Source: RGIG4608 sp045125655 (GTDB taxonomy: Bacteria; Bacillota; Clostridia; Oscillospirales; CAG-272). From it: 28,204 nt of DNA. The stretch is taken from assembly GCA_045125655.1 (NCBI GenBank), contig JBGVNP010000007.1, positions 1-28,204 of the forward strand, read 5' to 3'. Within the stretch, counting starts at the first letter, position 1. Every line of letters starts with the position of its first letter. The notes beneath the pieces were generated by a model. That model was given only the letters and a program-made list of their open reading frames with translations, searched no databases and was not told the origin of the DNA. Below are positions 13,141 through 21,817 of this stretch, piece after piece. Position numbers and translations under genes: made by a program.

Positions 13141-14586
13141 TTATTCTGTAATGAGCGCTCTAAGCTCATCAATGGACTGAAGTCCAACAACGGGGATGCT
13201 CACTGCCTGAGGATCCTTAGTAGCGTTTTCACCGAAAGAGGGATCAGCAGAGTTTACAAATACTGCTGCGGACAATTTTTCAAGACCTGTTCTCTGACCG
13301 TTTGTATAAGAAATATTGCCTACCATTGCAACGGGAAGCTCAACGATTTCCATAATTTCAACAAGGTTTTCGCGTGTAAGCTCCTTACCTGACTTTTCGA
13401 GCTCTTCAAGAGCTGCGCAGAACATATTACCTGCAATATAACCTGCAAGTGCATAGGAGTTATAGCTCATAGCCCAAGCAGATCCCTTGGTGGAAGCATT
13501 GGAATTTGCATAATTGTAAATAGCTTCAGCTACCTTCCAATAGCTTTCTGTAAAGCCCGCAACGCCATTACCGTACTGGGTGGAATTTTGCATCTTATAA
13601 GCTCTGAAAAGACCTGTTTCTTCCTTGTAAACGTAGGAATCAGAAGTGATATCAAGCCAACCCTGTGCGTAGATTGTCATCTTGGAAACGATCTCCTGAC
13701 CTGCGGCTGTCATTACGCCGTTCTTGTTAAGAATACCTGCATCAGCATTGTTATAAGAAGTAAGAACGTTACCTCTGTAGTTTGCCTGTGACAATGCAGT
13801 AAGTGCAGCAATAAATGCAGCGTCTCCTGTTACAGTTACGATAACTGTATCACAGTTTTTAGAAACGATCTCTGTTGCCGCTGTCATAAAGTCATTACCT
13901 GCGATTTCCTGATAAATAATATTGTTCTTCTTAGATTCGGGAAGCATTTCAGCCTCTTCCTTAATACCGCGAAGAATACCCTGAGAAGCCTCGTCCTGGT
14001 TAGCAATAACGCCTACCTTCTTCGCACCCATACCTCCTGTGAGAACCATATCTGCGCCCTCACCCTTGGTAGGATTTGCAAAAGCTCTAACGAGAAGGAA
14101 TTTACCTTCTGTCTTGTTAAGAGGCTGTACAGGGAAAATACATCTGTCACCTAAGGATGTTGCATTGTTGTTGTAAAGCGCATCAACACCTGCTGCAGCA
14201 TAAACCATGGGAACATTGTTCGCCTTAAGGATATCAAGATTAACGTTTACAGCATAGCCACCATAGTTACCAACAATAGCAAACACCTCATCCTCATATA
14301 CAAGTGTTTCCATAAGGGACTTTGACTTTGTGGGGTCACCCTTGTCGTCATAGTGTTTAAGCGCAACGTTTCTGCCGTTAAAGCCACCGTTCTGGTTATA
14401 CTCAGCAAAAGCTGCATTAATACCAAGATTGAAGGGTACACCGATGTTAGCAAGTGCGCCCGTTGTACCTGCGGTATTACCAACGTAGATAGTATTGTCC
14501 TCGTTGGAAGTACAAGCAGGCATAAGCCCTACGCACATAACAAGTGCAAGTGCAAGACAAAGAATCTTTGTAATTCTGTTTTTCAT
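13141..14586 (-). CDS. Branched-chain-amino-acid-type ABC transporter substrate-binding lipoprotein
   Basis: 481 residues from ATG 14586, which has AAAAAGGAG upstream and gives a proper lipoprotein signal: basic MKNRITK, hydrophobic core and LMPAC with the lipid-modified Cys25. The mature protein is a periplasmic-binding-protein type I (Leu/Ile/Val-binding) fold: IYVGNTAGTTGALANIGVPFNLG, split at residues ~33-55, is the classic start; GRNVALKHYDDKGDPTKSK and the VGVIANQDEASQGILRG segment are typical. It binds the substrate outside the membrane and delivers it to LivHM. LivJ-like proteins also take aromatic or short-chain acids, amides and urea, so ligand identity is open. It is longer than LivJ (about 370) with extra C-terminal sequence. 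It comes last in the transporter set. Confidence 0.88.
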   Translation of the reverse strand: MKNRITKILCLALALVMCVGLMPACTSNEDNTIYVGNTAGTTGALANIGVPFNLGINAAFAEYNQNGGFNGRNVALKHYDDKGDPTKSKSLMETLVYEDEVFAIVGNYGGYAVNVNLDILKANNVPMVYAAAGVDALYNNNATSLGDRCIFPVQPLNKTEGKFLLVRAFANPTKGEGADMVLTGGMGAKKVGVIANQDEASQGILRGIKEEAEMLPESKKNNIIYQEIAGNDFMTAATEIVSKNCDTVIVTVTGDAAFIAALTALSQANYRGNVLTSYNNADAGILNKNGVMTAAGQEIVSKMTIYAQGWLDITSDSYVYKEETGLFRAYKMQNSTQYGNGVAGFTESYWKVAEAIYNYANSNASTKGSAWAMSYNSYALAGYIAGNMFCAALEELEKSGKELTRENLVEIMEIVELPVAMVGNISYTNGQRTGLEKLSAAVFVNSADPSFGENATKDPQAVSIPVVGLQSIDELRALITE

Positions 14587-14634
14587 AAGTTTTCTCCTTT
14601 TTATTATTAACATTTACGAAAATGTAATGTTCGT

Positions 14635-15351
14635 TTATTTGCCGCCAAGATATGCGGCAACAAGTCGCTCATCCTTGATAAGCTCGTCTGCCGTACCGTG
14701 CATGCTTATCTTTCCAAGCTCAAGAACGTAAGCATAGTCGGCAATTTTAAGCGTTGAAAGAGCATTCTGCTCTACTATAAGGATGGTCGTTCCCTCCCCC
14801 TTGATTTTGAGAAGAGTGTTAAATATGTCCTTAACAAGCAAGGGAGCAAGTCCCAAGGATGGCTCGTCAAGCACCAAGAGCTTTGGAGAGCCCATGAGCG
14901 CACGACCTATCGCAAGCATCTGCTGTTCACCACCGGAAAGGGTTGACGACTGCTGCTTTGCGCGTTCCTTAAGACGTGGGAAGAGTGTATAAACTCGCTC
15001 AAAATTTCTGTCTAGCTCCTCTTTGCTCTTAATATTATATCCGCCAACGCGAAGATTTTCCTCAACAGTAAGACCGATAAGAACAAATCTTCCCTCAGGG
15101 GACTGCATAATTCCCTGCTGAGCTATCTTGTGAGCCGGCTTTCCTGTGATATTCTTTCCGTCAAAGATTATCTCACCTGCGCTCGGCTTTAAAAGTCCTG
15201 AAATAACCTTAAGCGTAGAGGTCTTTCCCGCACCGTTGGCACCGAGAATAGCAACTATCTGTCCCTCCTGCACGGTAAGATCAATTCCCTTAAGTGCGGA
15301 AATGGGGCCGTAATTAAGCTTGAGATTCGATATTTTAAGAATTTCTCCCAT
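14635..15351 (-). CDS. livF: Liv-type ABC transporter ATP-binding protein LivF
   Basis: 238 residues from ATG 15351, one base after the livG stop (TAATATG), with GAGGAGG inside the livG end; the longer upstream frame is rejected. All ABC motifs are standard: Walker A GANGAGKT (37-44), Q-loop IMQSPEGR (81-88), signature LSGGEQQ (138-144), Walker B LLVLDEPS (158-165) and the D-loop SLGLAP. The PEGR after the Q-loop is typical of LivF. It hydrolyses ATP as one of two unequal NBDs with LivG to drive uptake through LivHM. Confidence 0.93.
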   Translation of the reverse strand: MGEILKISNLKLNYGPISALKGIDLTVQEGQIVAILGANGAGKTSTLKVISGLLKPSAGEIIFDGKNITGKPAHKIAQQGIMQSPEGRFVLIGLTVEENLRVGGYNIKSKEELDRNFERVYTLFPRLKERAKQQSSTLSGGEQQMLAIGRALMGSPKLLVLDEPSLGLAPLLVKDIFNTLLKIKGEGTTILIVEQNALSTLKIADYAYVLELGKISMHGTADELIKDERLVAAYLGGK

Positions 15352-15352
15352 A

Positions 15353-16777
15353 TTACTCCTCCTCATCCGCAACACCAAGATATGCCTCTTGGACTGCTCT
15401 GTTTTTCTGGATTTCCTCAGTAGTTCCGATTCCGAGCATCTGACCAAAGCTAATAGCACAAACCGTATCGCAAACGTTCATAACAAGTCCCATATCGTGC
15501 TCAACAAGCAAGATCGTTACTCCAAATTCATCCCTTATCTTGCGAATGGTTTCGGTAAGCTCTGCAGTTTCGCTATCATTAAGACCTGCCGCAGGCTCAT
15601 CCATAATGATGAGCTTTGCATCCGCCATAAGCGCACGCGCAATCTCGACTTTTTTAAGAATACCGTAGGGCAAGCCCATAGCGTACCAAGCCGAATAACT
15701 TTCAAGTCCCATAAATTTCAAGATTCTTTGCGCCTTGGCGCGAAGCATCTTTTCTTCCTTTTTGAGAGAGGGCAAGCCGATAAGATGACCGAAAAATCCC
15801 GTTCTATAGCTTCTTGTACTCGCAACGAGAAGGTTTTCGATAACCGATATCTCTTTTACAAGCTCAATATTCTGGAACGTTCTTCCAATACCCTGAAGAA
15901 TAATATCATGTACCTTGAAATCACGAAGATCAACGACCTCACCGTATTTATTTTCAAAGTACATTTCACCGCCCGTTGCTTCATAGAAACGAGTGATACA
16001 GTTAAATACTGTTGTCTTTCCTGCACCGTTAGGACCGATAAGACCAAATATCTCACCTTTTTTAACGTCAAACGTAAGATCATCAACTGCCTTAAGACCG
16101 CCAAAATACATCTTAAGTCCTTCAACTCTCAACAACACGTCATCGGATAAGGTATGCTTTGAAGGATACTTTTCCTTTTCTCTTGCAATAGCCGATTCAA
16201 TCTCTCCGATTTTCGCTTCAAGCTTAGCTTTTTCCTTAACGATAGCTTCACCGTACTCCCTGCGAAGCTTTTCCTCAAGAAGACAGTATTCTGACTCAAG
16301 CTCTGAGCACATCTTATTATATGGCTCTGCGTCAGTTGCCGATTGTTTTGCAAGGAATGCTGCCTTTTCCTTTTCAAGAGTTCCAATATATTTTTCTCTT
16401 TTAGCATTATATGCAGCCATCTTTTGGGCGCGGTCAACAAGCACGGATTCAAATTCCTCATTATTTTTAATGCGCTTGAATATCTGCTTTGATGCGCCAT
16501 GATTGATAGCTCTCTGCTCCATATAGCCCTTTACATCATATTTTTGAAGCTTTTCGTAAAGAACTGACTGAGAGTATTCCTCCTTATCGCAAGCTAAAAA
16601 GGCAAGCTTATTGAGCTTGGAATTGCTCTGCTTTAAAAATGCATTGAGCTTTTTATCTATCTTTTCATCATATTTTTCTTCAAGAGCAAGAAGCTCCTCG
16701 CGATAAAAATCAAGATTTCTACGTAATTTTATAAGCTTTGAATGATTTGAGGATATATTAACCAAGATCTTTGCCAT
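15353..16777 (-). CDS. livG: LivG-type ABC ATPase with a ~210-residue coiled-coil-like N-terminal extension
   Basis: 474 residues, whereas LivG is about 250-260. The LivG domain starts near residue 213 (LLRVEGLKMYFGGLKAVDDL) with Walker A GPNGAGKT (248-255), Q-loop TFQNIEL (300-306), signature region LPYGILKKVEIARAL (369-383) and Walker B LIIMDEPAAGLN (389-400). The signature is degenerate compared with LSYGQQ but typical of LivG in its ends. Residues 1-210 are strongly charged (many K/E), low in Pro and Gly, and likely form long helices or coiled coil (about 15-60 and 125-205). The start ATG 16777 has a perfect AAGGAGG and overlaps the LivM end by 20 bases, so the extension is translated as part of LivG. 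Its role is unknown. Confidence 0.9.
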   Translation of the reverse strand: MAKILVNISSNHSKLIKLRRNLDFYREELLALEEKYDEKIDKKLNAFLKQSNSKLNKLAFLACDKEEYSQSVLYEKLQKYDVKGYMEQRAINHGASKQIFKRIKNNEEFESVLVDRAQKMAAYNAKREKYIGTLEKEKAAFLAKQSATDAEPYNKMCSELESEYCLLEEKLRREYGEAIVKEKAKLEAKIGEIESAIAREKEKYPSKHTLSDDVLLRVEGLKMYFGGLKAVDDLTFDVKKGEIFGLIGPNGAGKTTVFNCITRFYEATGGEMYFENKYGEVVDLRDFKVHDIILQGIGRTFQNIELVKEISVIENLLVASTRSYRTGFFGHLIGLPSLKKEEKMLRAKAQRILKFMGLESYSAWYAMGLPYGILKKVEIARALMADAKLIIMDEPAAGLNDSETAELTETIRKIRDEFGVTILLVEHDMGLVMNVCDTVCAISFGQMLGIGTTEEIQKNRAVQEAYLGVADEEE

Positions 16778-17846
16778 ATTTATCCTCCTTAATTCTCTGC
16801 TTTAGTTTTTTGATTTTTCCCTTTGCCTCAAGAAGAAGCTGAGCAAGTCCGCCCGGGAAGAACATAACGATAACTATCACCAAAACACCTGCAAGAAGTG
16901 TGATAATGAGTGGGTTTTCAGCAAGGAAAGGTACTTTATTAGATACGATTTCAATGCCGTACATCATAAATGCACCAAACACCGCACCCCAAACAGATTT
17001 ATATCCACCTATAATAACTGCCGCAAGAATATTAAGCGAGGTAATAAGAGCGTAAAAACCCGTAGGAAGCAATGCATCAGCTGAGCCCTGAAGCATCATA
17101 AGAAGTACGCCTGTAATGGATGCATATGCAGTACATATTACAAATGCCATAAGGCGATACTTGATAAGACTTATACCCATCGCCTGAGCCGCCGCAGTAC
17201 TGTTCTTCATTGCAAGCATCGCACGTCCCGTGGGACTGTTTATGAGATTGGTGGTGATTATCATTATTATTACCAAGAACACTGTTGCAAACATAAGTCT
17301 TGATTTTATTGGCAATGGCTTTCCAAATACAAGAGCTTGATGTGAGTAAAGAGTCAGCACGGGCTGAATCGCTGCATAGAGAGTTCTCAGAATTTCAGAA
17401 AGTGCCAGTGTAAGAATAACAAGATAAATACCCTCAATTCTGAGTGATATAAAGCCAACTATCAATCCGATGAGTATGGAAACAGCAAGAGCTACAACGA
17501 TTGCAACTATCAGAGGGAGTCCTGCCTCAACCATAATGTAATGAACAGCATAAGTGCCGATTCCAATAAAACCGCCGGTTCCAAGTGAGGCAAGTCCCGA
17601 ATATCCCATAAGCAAGCAAAATCCGATAGCTGCTATAGCATAAGCAAACGTTGTAGCAAACGTGAGCTGCCACGAGAAAGGAAGCACCTTTTCCCCCATT
17701 AAATACCCAACGAAGCACATCATAATGCCGAAAACGATATATTGCAAAGCAGGTATTTTAAGAATGGTGCGAAGAACATTAGTAAATTCGCCGTTATTCT
17801 TTACTTCCCTATTAAACAAGGTGTAATTCTTTAAATATTTATTCAT
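16758..17846 (-). CDS. livM: Liv-type ABC transporter permease LivM
   Basis: 362 residues with about ten hydrophobic segments. The LivM hallmarks are present: LLMGYSGLASLGTGGFIGIGTYAV (78-101, split around the conserved G-x-x-S-L-G), ISLRIEGIYLVILTLALSE for the coupling-helix region, SPTGRAMLAMKNSTAAAQAMGI, and NILAAVIIGG, then GAVFGA in the C-terminal half. The basic tail (KGKIKKLKQRIKEDKYGK) is cytoplasmic. It pairs with LivH to form the membrane pore. It starts 4 bases after the livH stop, and its 3' end contains the ribosome binding site of livG. Confidence 0.93.
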   Translation of the reverse strand: MNKYLKNYTLFNREVKNNGEFTNVLRTILKIPALQYIVFGIMMCFVGYLMGEKVLPFSWQLTFATTFAYAIAAIGFCLLMGYSGLASLGTGGFIGIGTYAVHYIMVEAGLPLIVAIVVALAVSILIGLIVGFISLRIEGIYLVILTLALSEILRTLYAAIQPVLTLYSHQALVFGKPLPIKSRLMFATVFLVIIMIITTNLINSPTGRAMLAMKNSTAAAQAMGISLIKYRLMAFVICTAYASITGVLLMMLQGSADALLPTGFYALITSLNILAAVIIGGYKSVWGAVFGAFMMYGIEIVSNKVPFLAENPLIITLLAGVLVIVIVMFFPGGLAQLLLEAKGKIKKLKQRIKEDKYGKDLG

Positions 17847-17850
17847 AATA

Positions 17851-18762
17851 TCACACCTTCCTTGCTATTTTCTTACCAAATATACCCTGTGGCTTGATGA
17901 AAATAATCACCAAGGATATAACATAGACAATTACCTTTGACCATCTTGTAAGCTCATACAATTCAAAAATATTGAATACAGCAACAAGAATACTTTCAAC
18001 AAGAGGAATAAGTAAAGCACAAATTACAGGACCGTGGAATGTTCCAAATCCACCGAGAATTCCTGCAAGAAATGCACTTACCTGATAATCCGTCATATAA
18101 TATCCAGTTACGATTTTGATATCGGTTGCCTTCAAGTATGCAGCAAGTGCGCCAATAGCACCTGCAAGTCCCCAAGACACCGCCGTAACAATGTGTGTAT
18201 TGATACCCATCATACCGGCAACGTATTCATTAGATGCCGTTGCACGAACTGAAAGTCCCCATTTACTGTATCTGAGCAAGATAAATATAAGAGGAATAAT
18301 CACTGCTGTTATAGCTACACAAATAAGGGAGTTGTAGGTTACGGAAATATCAACCTCGCCTGCAACATCTACAGTCAGGTTGCCTGGAATCAATGAGTCA
18401 ATCATATAGGTCTGAATACCAAAAATAACAGGTATAAGTCCCGTAATAATGGAAATAAGTCCCATTGTGATTATCTGCTTACCGAGCGCGTTTACATAAC
18501 GGCCGTTTCTAAAAATACCGACATCAACAAATACTGCAATTGCCATAGATGCAACCATTGAAAGCGGAATGGCAACCAAAACCGGCAATCCTAAAGTGCC
18601 TATTGCCCACGAGGCAACGTAAGCTCCAAATGCGGAGATTACGCCCTGTGAGAAGTTTGTGGTAAATGAAGTACGAAAGATAAGGGTAATTGCCATGGTA
18701 ACCAAGGCGGTAACACACATCGAATTCAATGAGGCGAAAAATGTGTTAATTAATTGAACCAT
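17851..18762 (-). CDS. livH: Liv-type ABC transporter permease LivH
   Basis: 303 residues with about eight hydrophobic segments. Family features are TNFSQGVISAFGAYVA near the N-terminus, the coupling-helix motif SKWGLSVRATASNEYVAGMMGIN, GLAGAIGALAAYL, and ILGGFGTFHGPVICALLIPLVES. The ending IFIKPQGIFGKK is the usual LivH C-terminus. It follows the KAS III-like gene by only 3 bases, so transporter and thioester enzymes are one transcription unit. Confidence 0.93.
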   Translation of the reverse strand: MVQLINTFFASLNSMCVTALVTMAITLIFRTSFTTNFSQGVISAFGAYVASWAIGTLGLPVLVAIPLSMVASMAIAVFVDVGIFRNGRYVNALGKQIITMGLISIITGLIPVIFGIQTYMIDSLIPGNLTVDVAGEVDISVTYNSLICVAITAVIIPLIFILLRYSKWGLSVRATASNEYVAGMMGINTHIVTAVSWGLAGAIGALAAYLKATDIKIVTGYYMTDYQVSAFLAGILGGFGTFHGPVICALLIPLVESILVAVFNIFELYELTRWSKVIVYVISLVIIFIKPQGIFGKKIARKV

Positions 18763-18765
18763 AAA

Positions 18766-19782
18766 TTATCCCCACTGAATGATATTTGCAGCCCATGTGT
18801 AGCCGATGCCTGCGGCGATCATGCACACGGTGTCGCCATCCTTAACCTTGCCCTCTTTAAGAGCAAGCTCAAGAGAAAGTATCTGGTCGATCTGACCGAT
18901 ATGTCCGTAATTTTCAAGATAAATTGTCTGATCCTCGCGAAGTCCAAGATCTGCAAGCATTGCCTTGTGTCCGCTTCTCTTAATATGAAGGATGCTAAGG
19001 TAGTCAATGTCCTCGCGAGTCTTGCTGGATTTGCGAAGAGCCTCGTCGATGCAGTGATACCAGTTGGGCATTGATACTGTATTAAGAAGTCCCTTCATCT
19101 TAGGAGAATCCATAAGACGAAGCATACCGTATTCCTTATAGTTTGCGGGAGTTACGGGCTCAAGAATACCGCCGACCTTTGATCCACAGGTATGAACAAC
19201 GCTACCGTCACTCATAAGATGTGTACCGAGGAGAAGATTCTTGCCGTAATTCTTCTTAAGAAGGATCGCGCCGCCGCCTGCACCGAGGTTGAACATAAAG
19301 GAAACACCGCTATCAGTATAGTCGATGAAATCGCAGTTACGGTAGCCACCGCAAACGAGAACAGTGTTGATCTCGTCATCAGCAATAAGCATATCCTTTG
19401 CAAGCTTCATAGCGGAAACCGCTGTGCAGCATCTGTTTTGAACGTCGATACCCCAAGCATTCTTTGCTCCGATTCTATCCTGAACGTAGCAAGCAGAGGT
19501 TGTAAGAGGATATTCCTTCCACTCCTCTGTGATACAAAGGATAGCATCGATCTCAAGGGGATCTACGCCACAGTTTTCAAGACATTTGAGAGCTGCAAGA
19601 GCACCCATTTCCTGAGTTCCGTCGCAGGGATCGCTTGAAGGCATATATTTCTGATTGATACCGAGCTTATCTCTTACTGCATCCTCACTCCAAACGCCAC
19701 CGGTGGCATCGGAGATTTCTTTTGCTGTCATTATCTTTTTGGGTAAGTATGTACCTACGCCAACTATTCCAACGTTTACCAT
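18766..19782 (-). CDS. KAS III-like (3-oxoacyl-ACP synthase III/HMG-CoA synthase superfamily) condensing enzyme
   Basis: 338 residues, about FabH length. The N-terminus VGIVGVGTYLPKK and the end GIGYTWAANIIQWG match FabH (GGGFTWGSALVRF). Aligning by eye to E. coli FabH puts Cys118 (DVQNRC) at the nucleophile and His266 (ILHIKRSG) at the catalytic His. At the FabH Asn274 position (HGNTS) the sequence has YGH, giving His294. A Cys-His-His set is usual for KAS I/II, not KAS III. The residue pair CC at 118-119 is also unusual. It probably handles acyl-CoA in this operon, not fatty-acid primers. It could condense an acyl-CoA with another acyl unit or run as a cleavage enzyme alongside the thiolase. 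Its exact reaction is unknown. Confidence 0.8.
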   Translation of the reverse strand: MVNVGIVGVGTYLPKKIMTAKEISDATGGVWSEDAVRDKLGINQKYMPSSDPCDGTQEMGALAALKCLENCGVDPLEIDAILCITEEWKEYPLTTSACYVQDRIGAKNAWGIDVQNRCCTAVSAMKLAKDMLIADDEINTVLVCGGYRNCDFIDYTDSGVSFMFNLGAGGGAILLKKNYGKNLLLGTHLMSDGSVVHTCGSKVGGILEPVTPANYKEYGMLRLMDSPKMKGLLNTVSMPNWYHCIDEALRKSSKTREDIDYLSILHIKRSGHKAMLADLGLREDQTIYLENYGHIGQIDQILSLELALKEGKVKDGDTVCMIAAGIGYTWAANIIQWG

Positions 19783-19809
19783 ATTAATTCCTCCAAATTT
19801 AGTTATGGA

Positions 19810-20529
19810 TTAAAGTCTCATACCGCCGTTAACGGAGAGAACGTGTCCTGTTACGTAGGACGCATCGTCGCTTGCAAGGAAGAGTGCCGCCTTAGCGATC
19901 TCCTCGGGCTGACCGAGTCTGCCAAGCATTGTGAGTCCTGCGAATTTTTGAAGAAGATCCTCAGGAACTGTCTTCATCATATCTGTCATGATGTAACCGG
20001 GAGCGATGGCATTGCATCTTACGGGAACACCCTTGCGAGCAAATTCCTTAGCCCAAGTCTTTGTAAGACCGATAACGCCTGCCTTGGATGCCGCGTAGTT
20101 CGCCTGACCGATATTGCCGTATTCACCGACTACGGAAGAAATGTTGATGATTGAACCGCCGCCGATCTCTTCCATGAAAGGACCTACGTATCTTGTGAGG
20201 TTGAAAACACCCTTAAGGTTGATATCGATAACAAGATCCCACTGATCGTCAGTCATCTTTCTTGTCATAGAGTCACGAGTGATACCTGCATTGTTAACAA
20301 GAATATCTATTCTTCCGTATTTTTCCTTAACGTACTCAAAGAAATTCTTGCACGCCTCACCGTCTGTTACGTTGAGCTGATAATATTCAACGTTCTCGTT
20401 TTCGTATGTGAGGGGCATCATGTCAACTGCAACTACCTTTGCGCCCTCTCTTGCGAAAGTTTGAGCCATTTCGCCGCCAAGTCCTTTAGCGCCGCCTGTT
20501 ACGATTGCAACTTTATTTTCTAATCTCAT
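19810..20529 (-). CDS. FabG/PhaB-type short-chain dehydrogenase, probable 3-oxoacyl-CoA reductase
   Basis: 239 residues. The SDR motifs are TGGAKGLG (11-18) for the cofactor, NNAG (79-82), catalytic Ser132 region (NISS), and YAASK with Tyr145 and Lys149. The sequence resembles FabG and acetoacetyl-CoA reductase PhaB, and ends VTGHVLSVNGGMRL. These enzymes yield (R)-3-hydroxyacyl thioesters. Asp36 at the end of the second beta strand suggests NADH over NADPH. It is placed 18 bases after the thiolase stop and before the KAS III-like gene, with AAGGAAAT before the ATG. In this operon the expected reaction is acetoacetyl-CoA to (R)-3-hydroxybutyryl-CoA, or its reverse. Confidence 0.88.
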   Translation of the reverse strand: MRLENKVAIVTGGAKGLGGEMAQTFAREGAKVVAVDMMPLTYENENVEYYQLNVTDGEACKNFFEYVKEKYGRIDILVNNAGITRDSMTRKMTDDQWDLVIDINLKGVFNLTRYVGPFMEEIGGGSIINISSVVGEYGNIGQANYAASKAGVIGLTKTWAKEFARKGVPVRCNAIAPGYIMTDMMKTVPEDLLQKFAGLTMLGRLGQPEEIAKAALFLASDDASYVTGHVLSVNGGMRL

Positions 20530-20547
20530 GATGTATTTCCTTTCCTA

Positions 20548-21753
20548 TTATATATTTTTAAGTACTACTGCTGTGCCCATACCGCCGCCGATGCAGAGGG
20601 ATGCAACACCGTAAGTTTTGCCACTGCGTTTAAGCTCGTGAGCAAGTGTAACGATAATTCTGTTTCCTGATGCACCAACGGGATGTCCGAGCGCGATCGC
20701 GCCACCGTTTACGTTGCAACGTGAAACTATGTATTCGGGATCAACTCCATGTCCCTCGGAGAGTAGCTTAACAACACCGAGCGACTGTGCCGCAAATGCC
20801 TCATTAAGCTCAAATAGCTCGATCTGATCGATCTTCATGTCGGCATTCTTAAGCGCATTGGTTACTGCAGGAACGGGACCAAGTCCCATTACGTCGGGCT
20901 CAACACCGCCCTGACCAACTGCTACGATCTCAGCCATAGGAGTAAGTCCGTATTTTTCAACCGCTGCCTCACTCGCAAGCACACAGAAGGATGCGCCGTC
21001 ATTGATACCTGAAGCATTACCCGCTGTTACTGTGCCATCGGGCTTGAATGCGGGACGGAGTGTACCGAGCTTTTCAAGAGTTGTTGTGCGATTGATATAT
21101 TCATCGGCATCAAAAACGATCTCTTTTCTACCCACCTTAACGGTAAGAGGAACGATCTCGTCCACAAATTTGCCGGCGTCCTGAGCAGCGATCGCCTTTG
21201 CCTGAGAATTGATTGCAAATTCATCCTGCATCTCTCTTGTGATGCCATATCTTTCTGCTACGTTTTCTGCAGTAATACCCATATGCATATTGCCGAAAGC
21301 ATCTGTAAGAGAGTCTATGAGCATATGGTCAACAAGCTTCATCTCACCCATCTTATTTCCGCTTCTAACCTTGCCGGGAACGAGATAAGGAGCGCCGCTC
21401 ATTACTTCTGTTCCGCCCGCCGCGATAAGATCTGCCATTCCCGCCTTGATGGCAGTGAATGCATTCATAACGGATTTCATACCGCTTCCGCAAACCATAT
21501 TGAGTGAATATGCGGGAATTTCAACAGGAACGCCTGCGCCGATAGCAACCTGGCGCGCGGGACCCTGCTTTGCACCCGCGGGAAGAACGTTTCCAACTAT
21601 TACCTCGTCAAGCCATTCGGGCTTAACACTTCCTGCCTCGAGCGTCGCCTTAAGAACATCCGCGCCGAGTCTTGTAGGTGTTACGTCTTTGAGTATACCG
21701 AGCATAGAGCCGATAGCACTTCTCTTTGCACTGATTAGATAAACCTTATTCAT
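20548..21753 (-). CDS. Acetyl-CoA C-acetyltransferase (thiolase)
   Basis: 401 residues, a standard thiolase II length. The catalytic residues are Cys88 (NMVCGSG), His357 (GHPVGASG) and Cys387 (CIGGGMG), with NEAFA in ELNEAFAAQSL. It joins two acetyl-CoA into acetoacetyl-CoA, or cleaves 3-oxoacyl-CoA in the other direction. GGAAGTAA precedes ATG 21753. Its loops (the MGEMKLVDHMLIDSLTDAF type) match biosynthetic short-chain thiolases of butyrate producers. It is placed between etfA and the SDR, the order expected for a C4 elongation module. Confidence 0.93.
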   Translation of the reverse strand: MNKVYLISAKRSAIGSMLGILKDVTPTRLGADVLKATLEAGSVKPEWLDEVIVGNVLPAGAKQGPARQVAIGAGVPVEIPAYSLNMVCGSGMKSVMNAFTAIKAGMADLIAAGGTEVMSGAPYLVPGKVRSGNKMGEMKLVDHMLIDSLTDAFGNMHMGITAENVAERYGITREMQDEFAINSQAKAIAAQDAGKFVDEIVPLTVKVGRKEIVFDADEYINRTTTLEKLGTLRPAFKPDGTVTAGNASGINDGASFCVLASEAAVEKYGLTPMAEIVAVGQGGVEPDVMGLGPVPAVTNALKNADMKIDQIELFELNEAFAAQSLGVVKLLSEGHGVDPEYIVSRCNVNGGAIALGHPVGASGNRIIVTLAHELKRSGKTYGVASLCIGGGMGTAVVLKNI

Positions 21754-21817
21754 TGGGGTTACTTCCTTTCTATATTTGATAAATGTTTATTTTGATTTAA
21801 AGCGATTCAACGATTGA

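Noticed and set aside
15320..16150. 276-residue plus-strand open frame
   Set aside because: Antisense shadow of livG/livF with no domain, no start signals and low-complexity composition.
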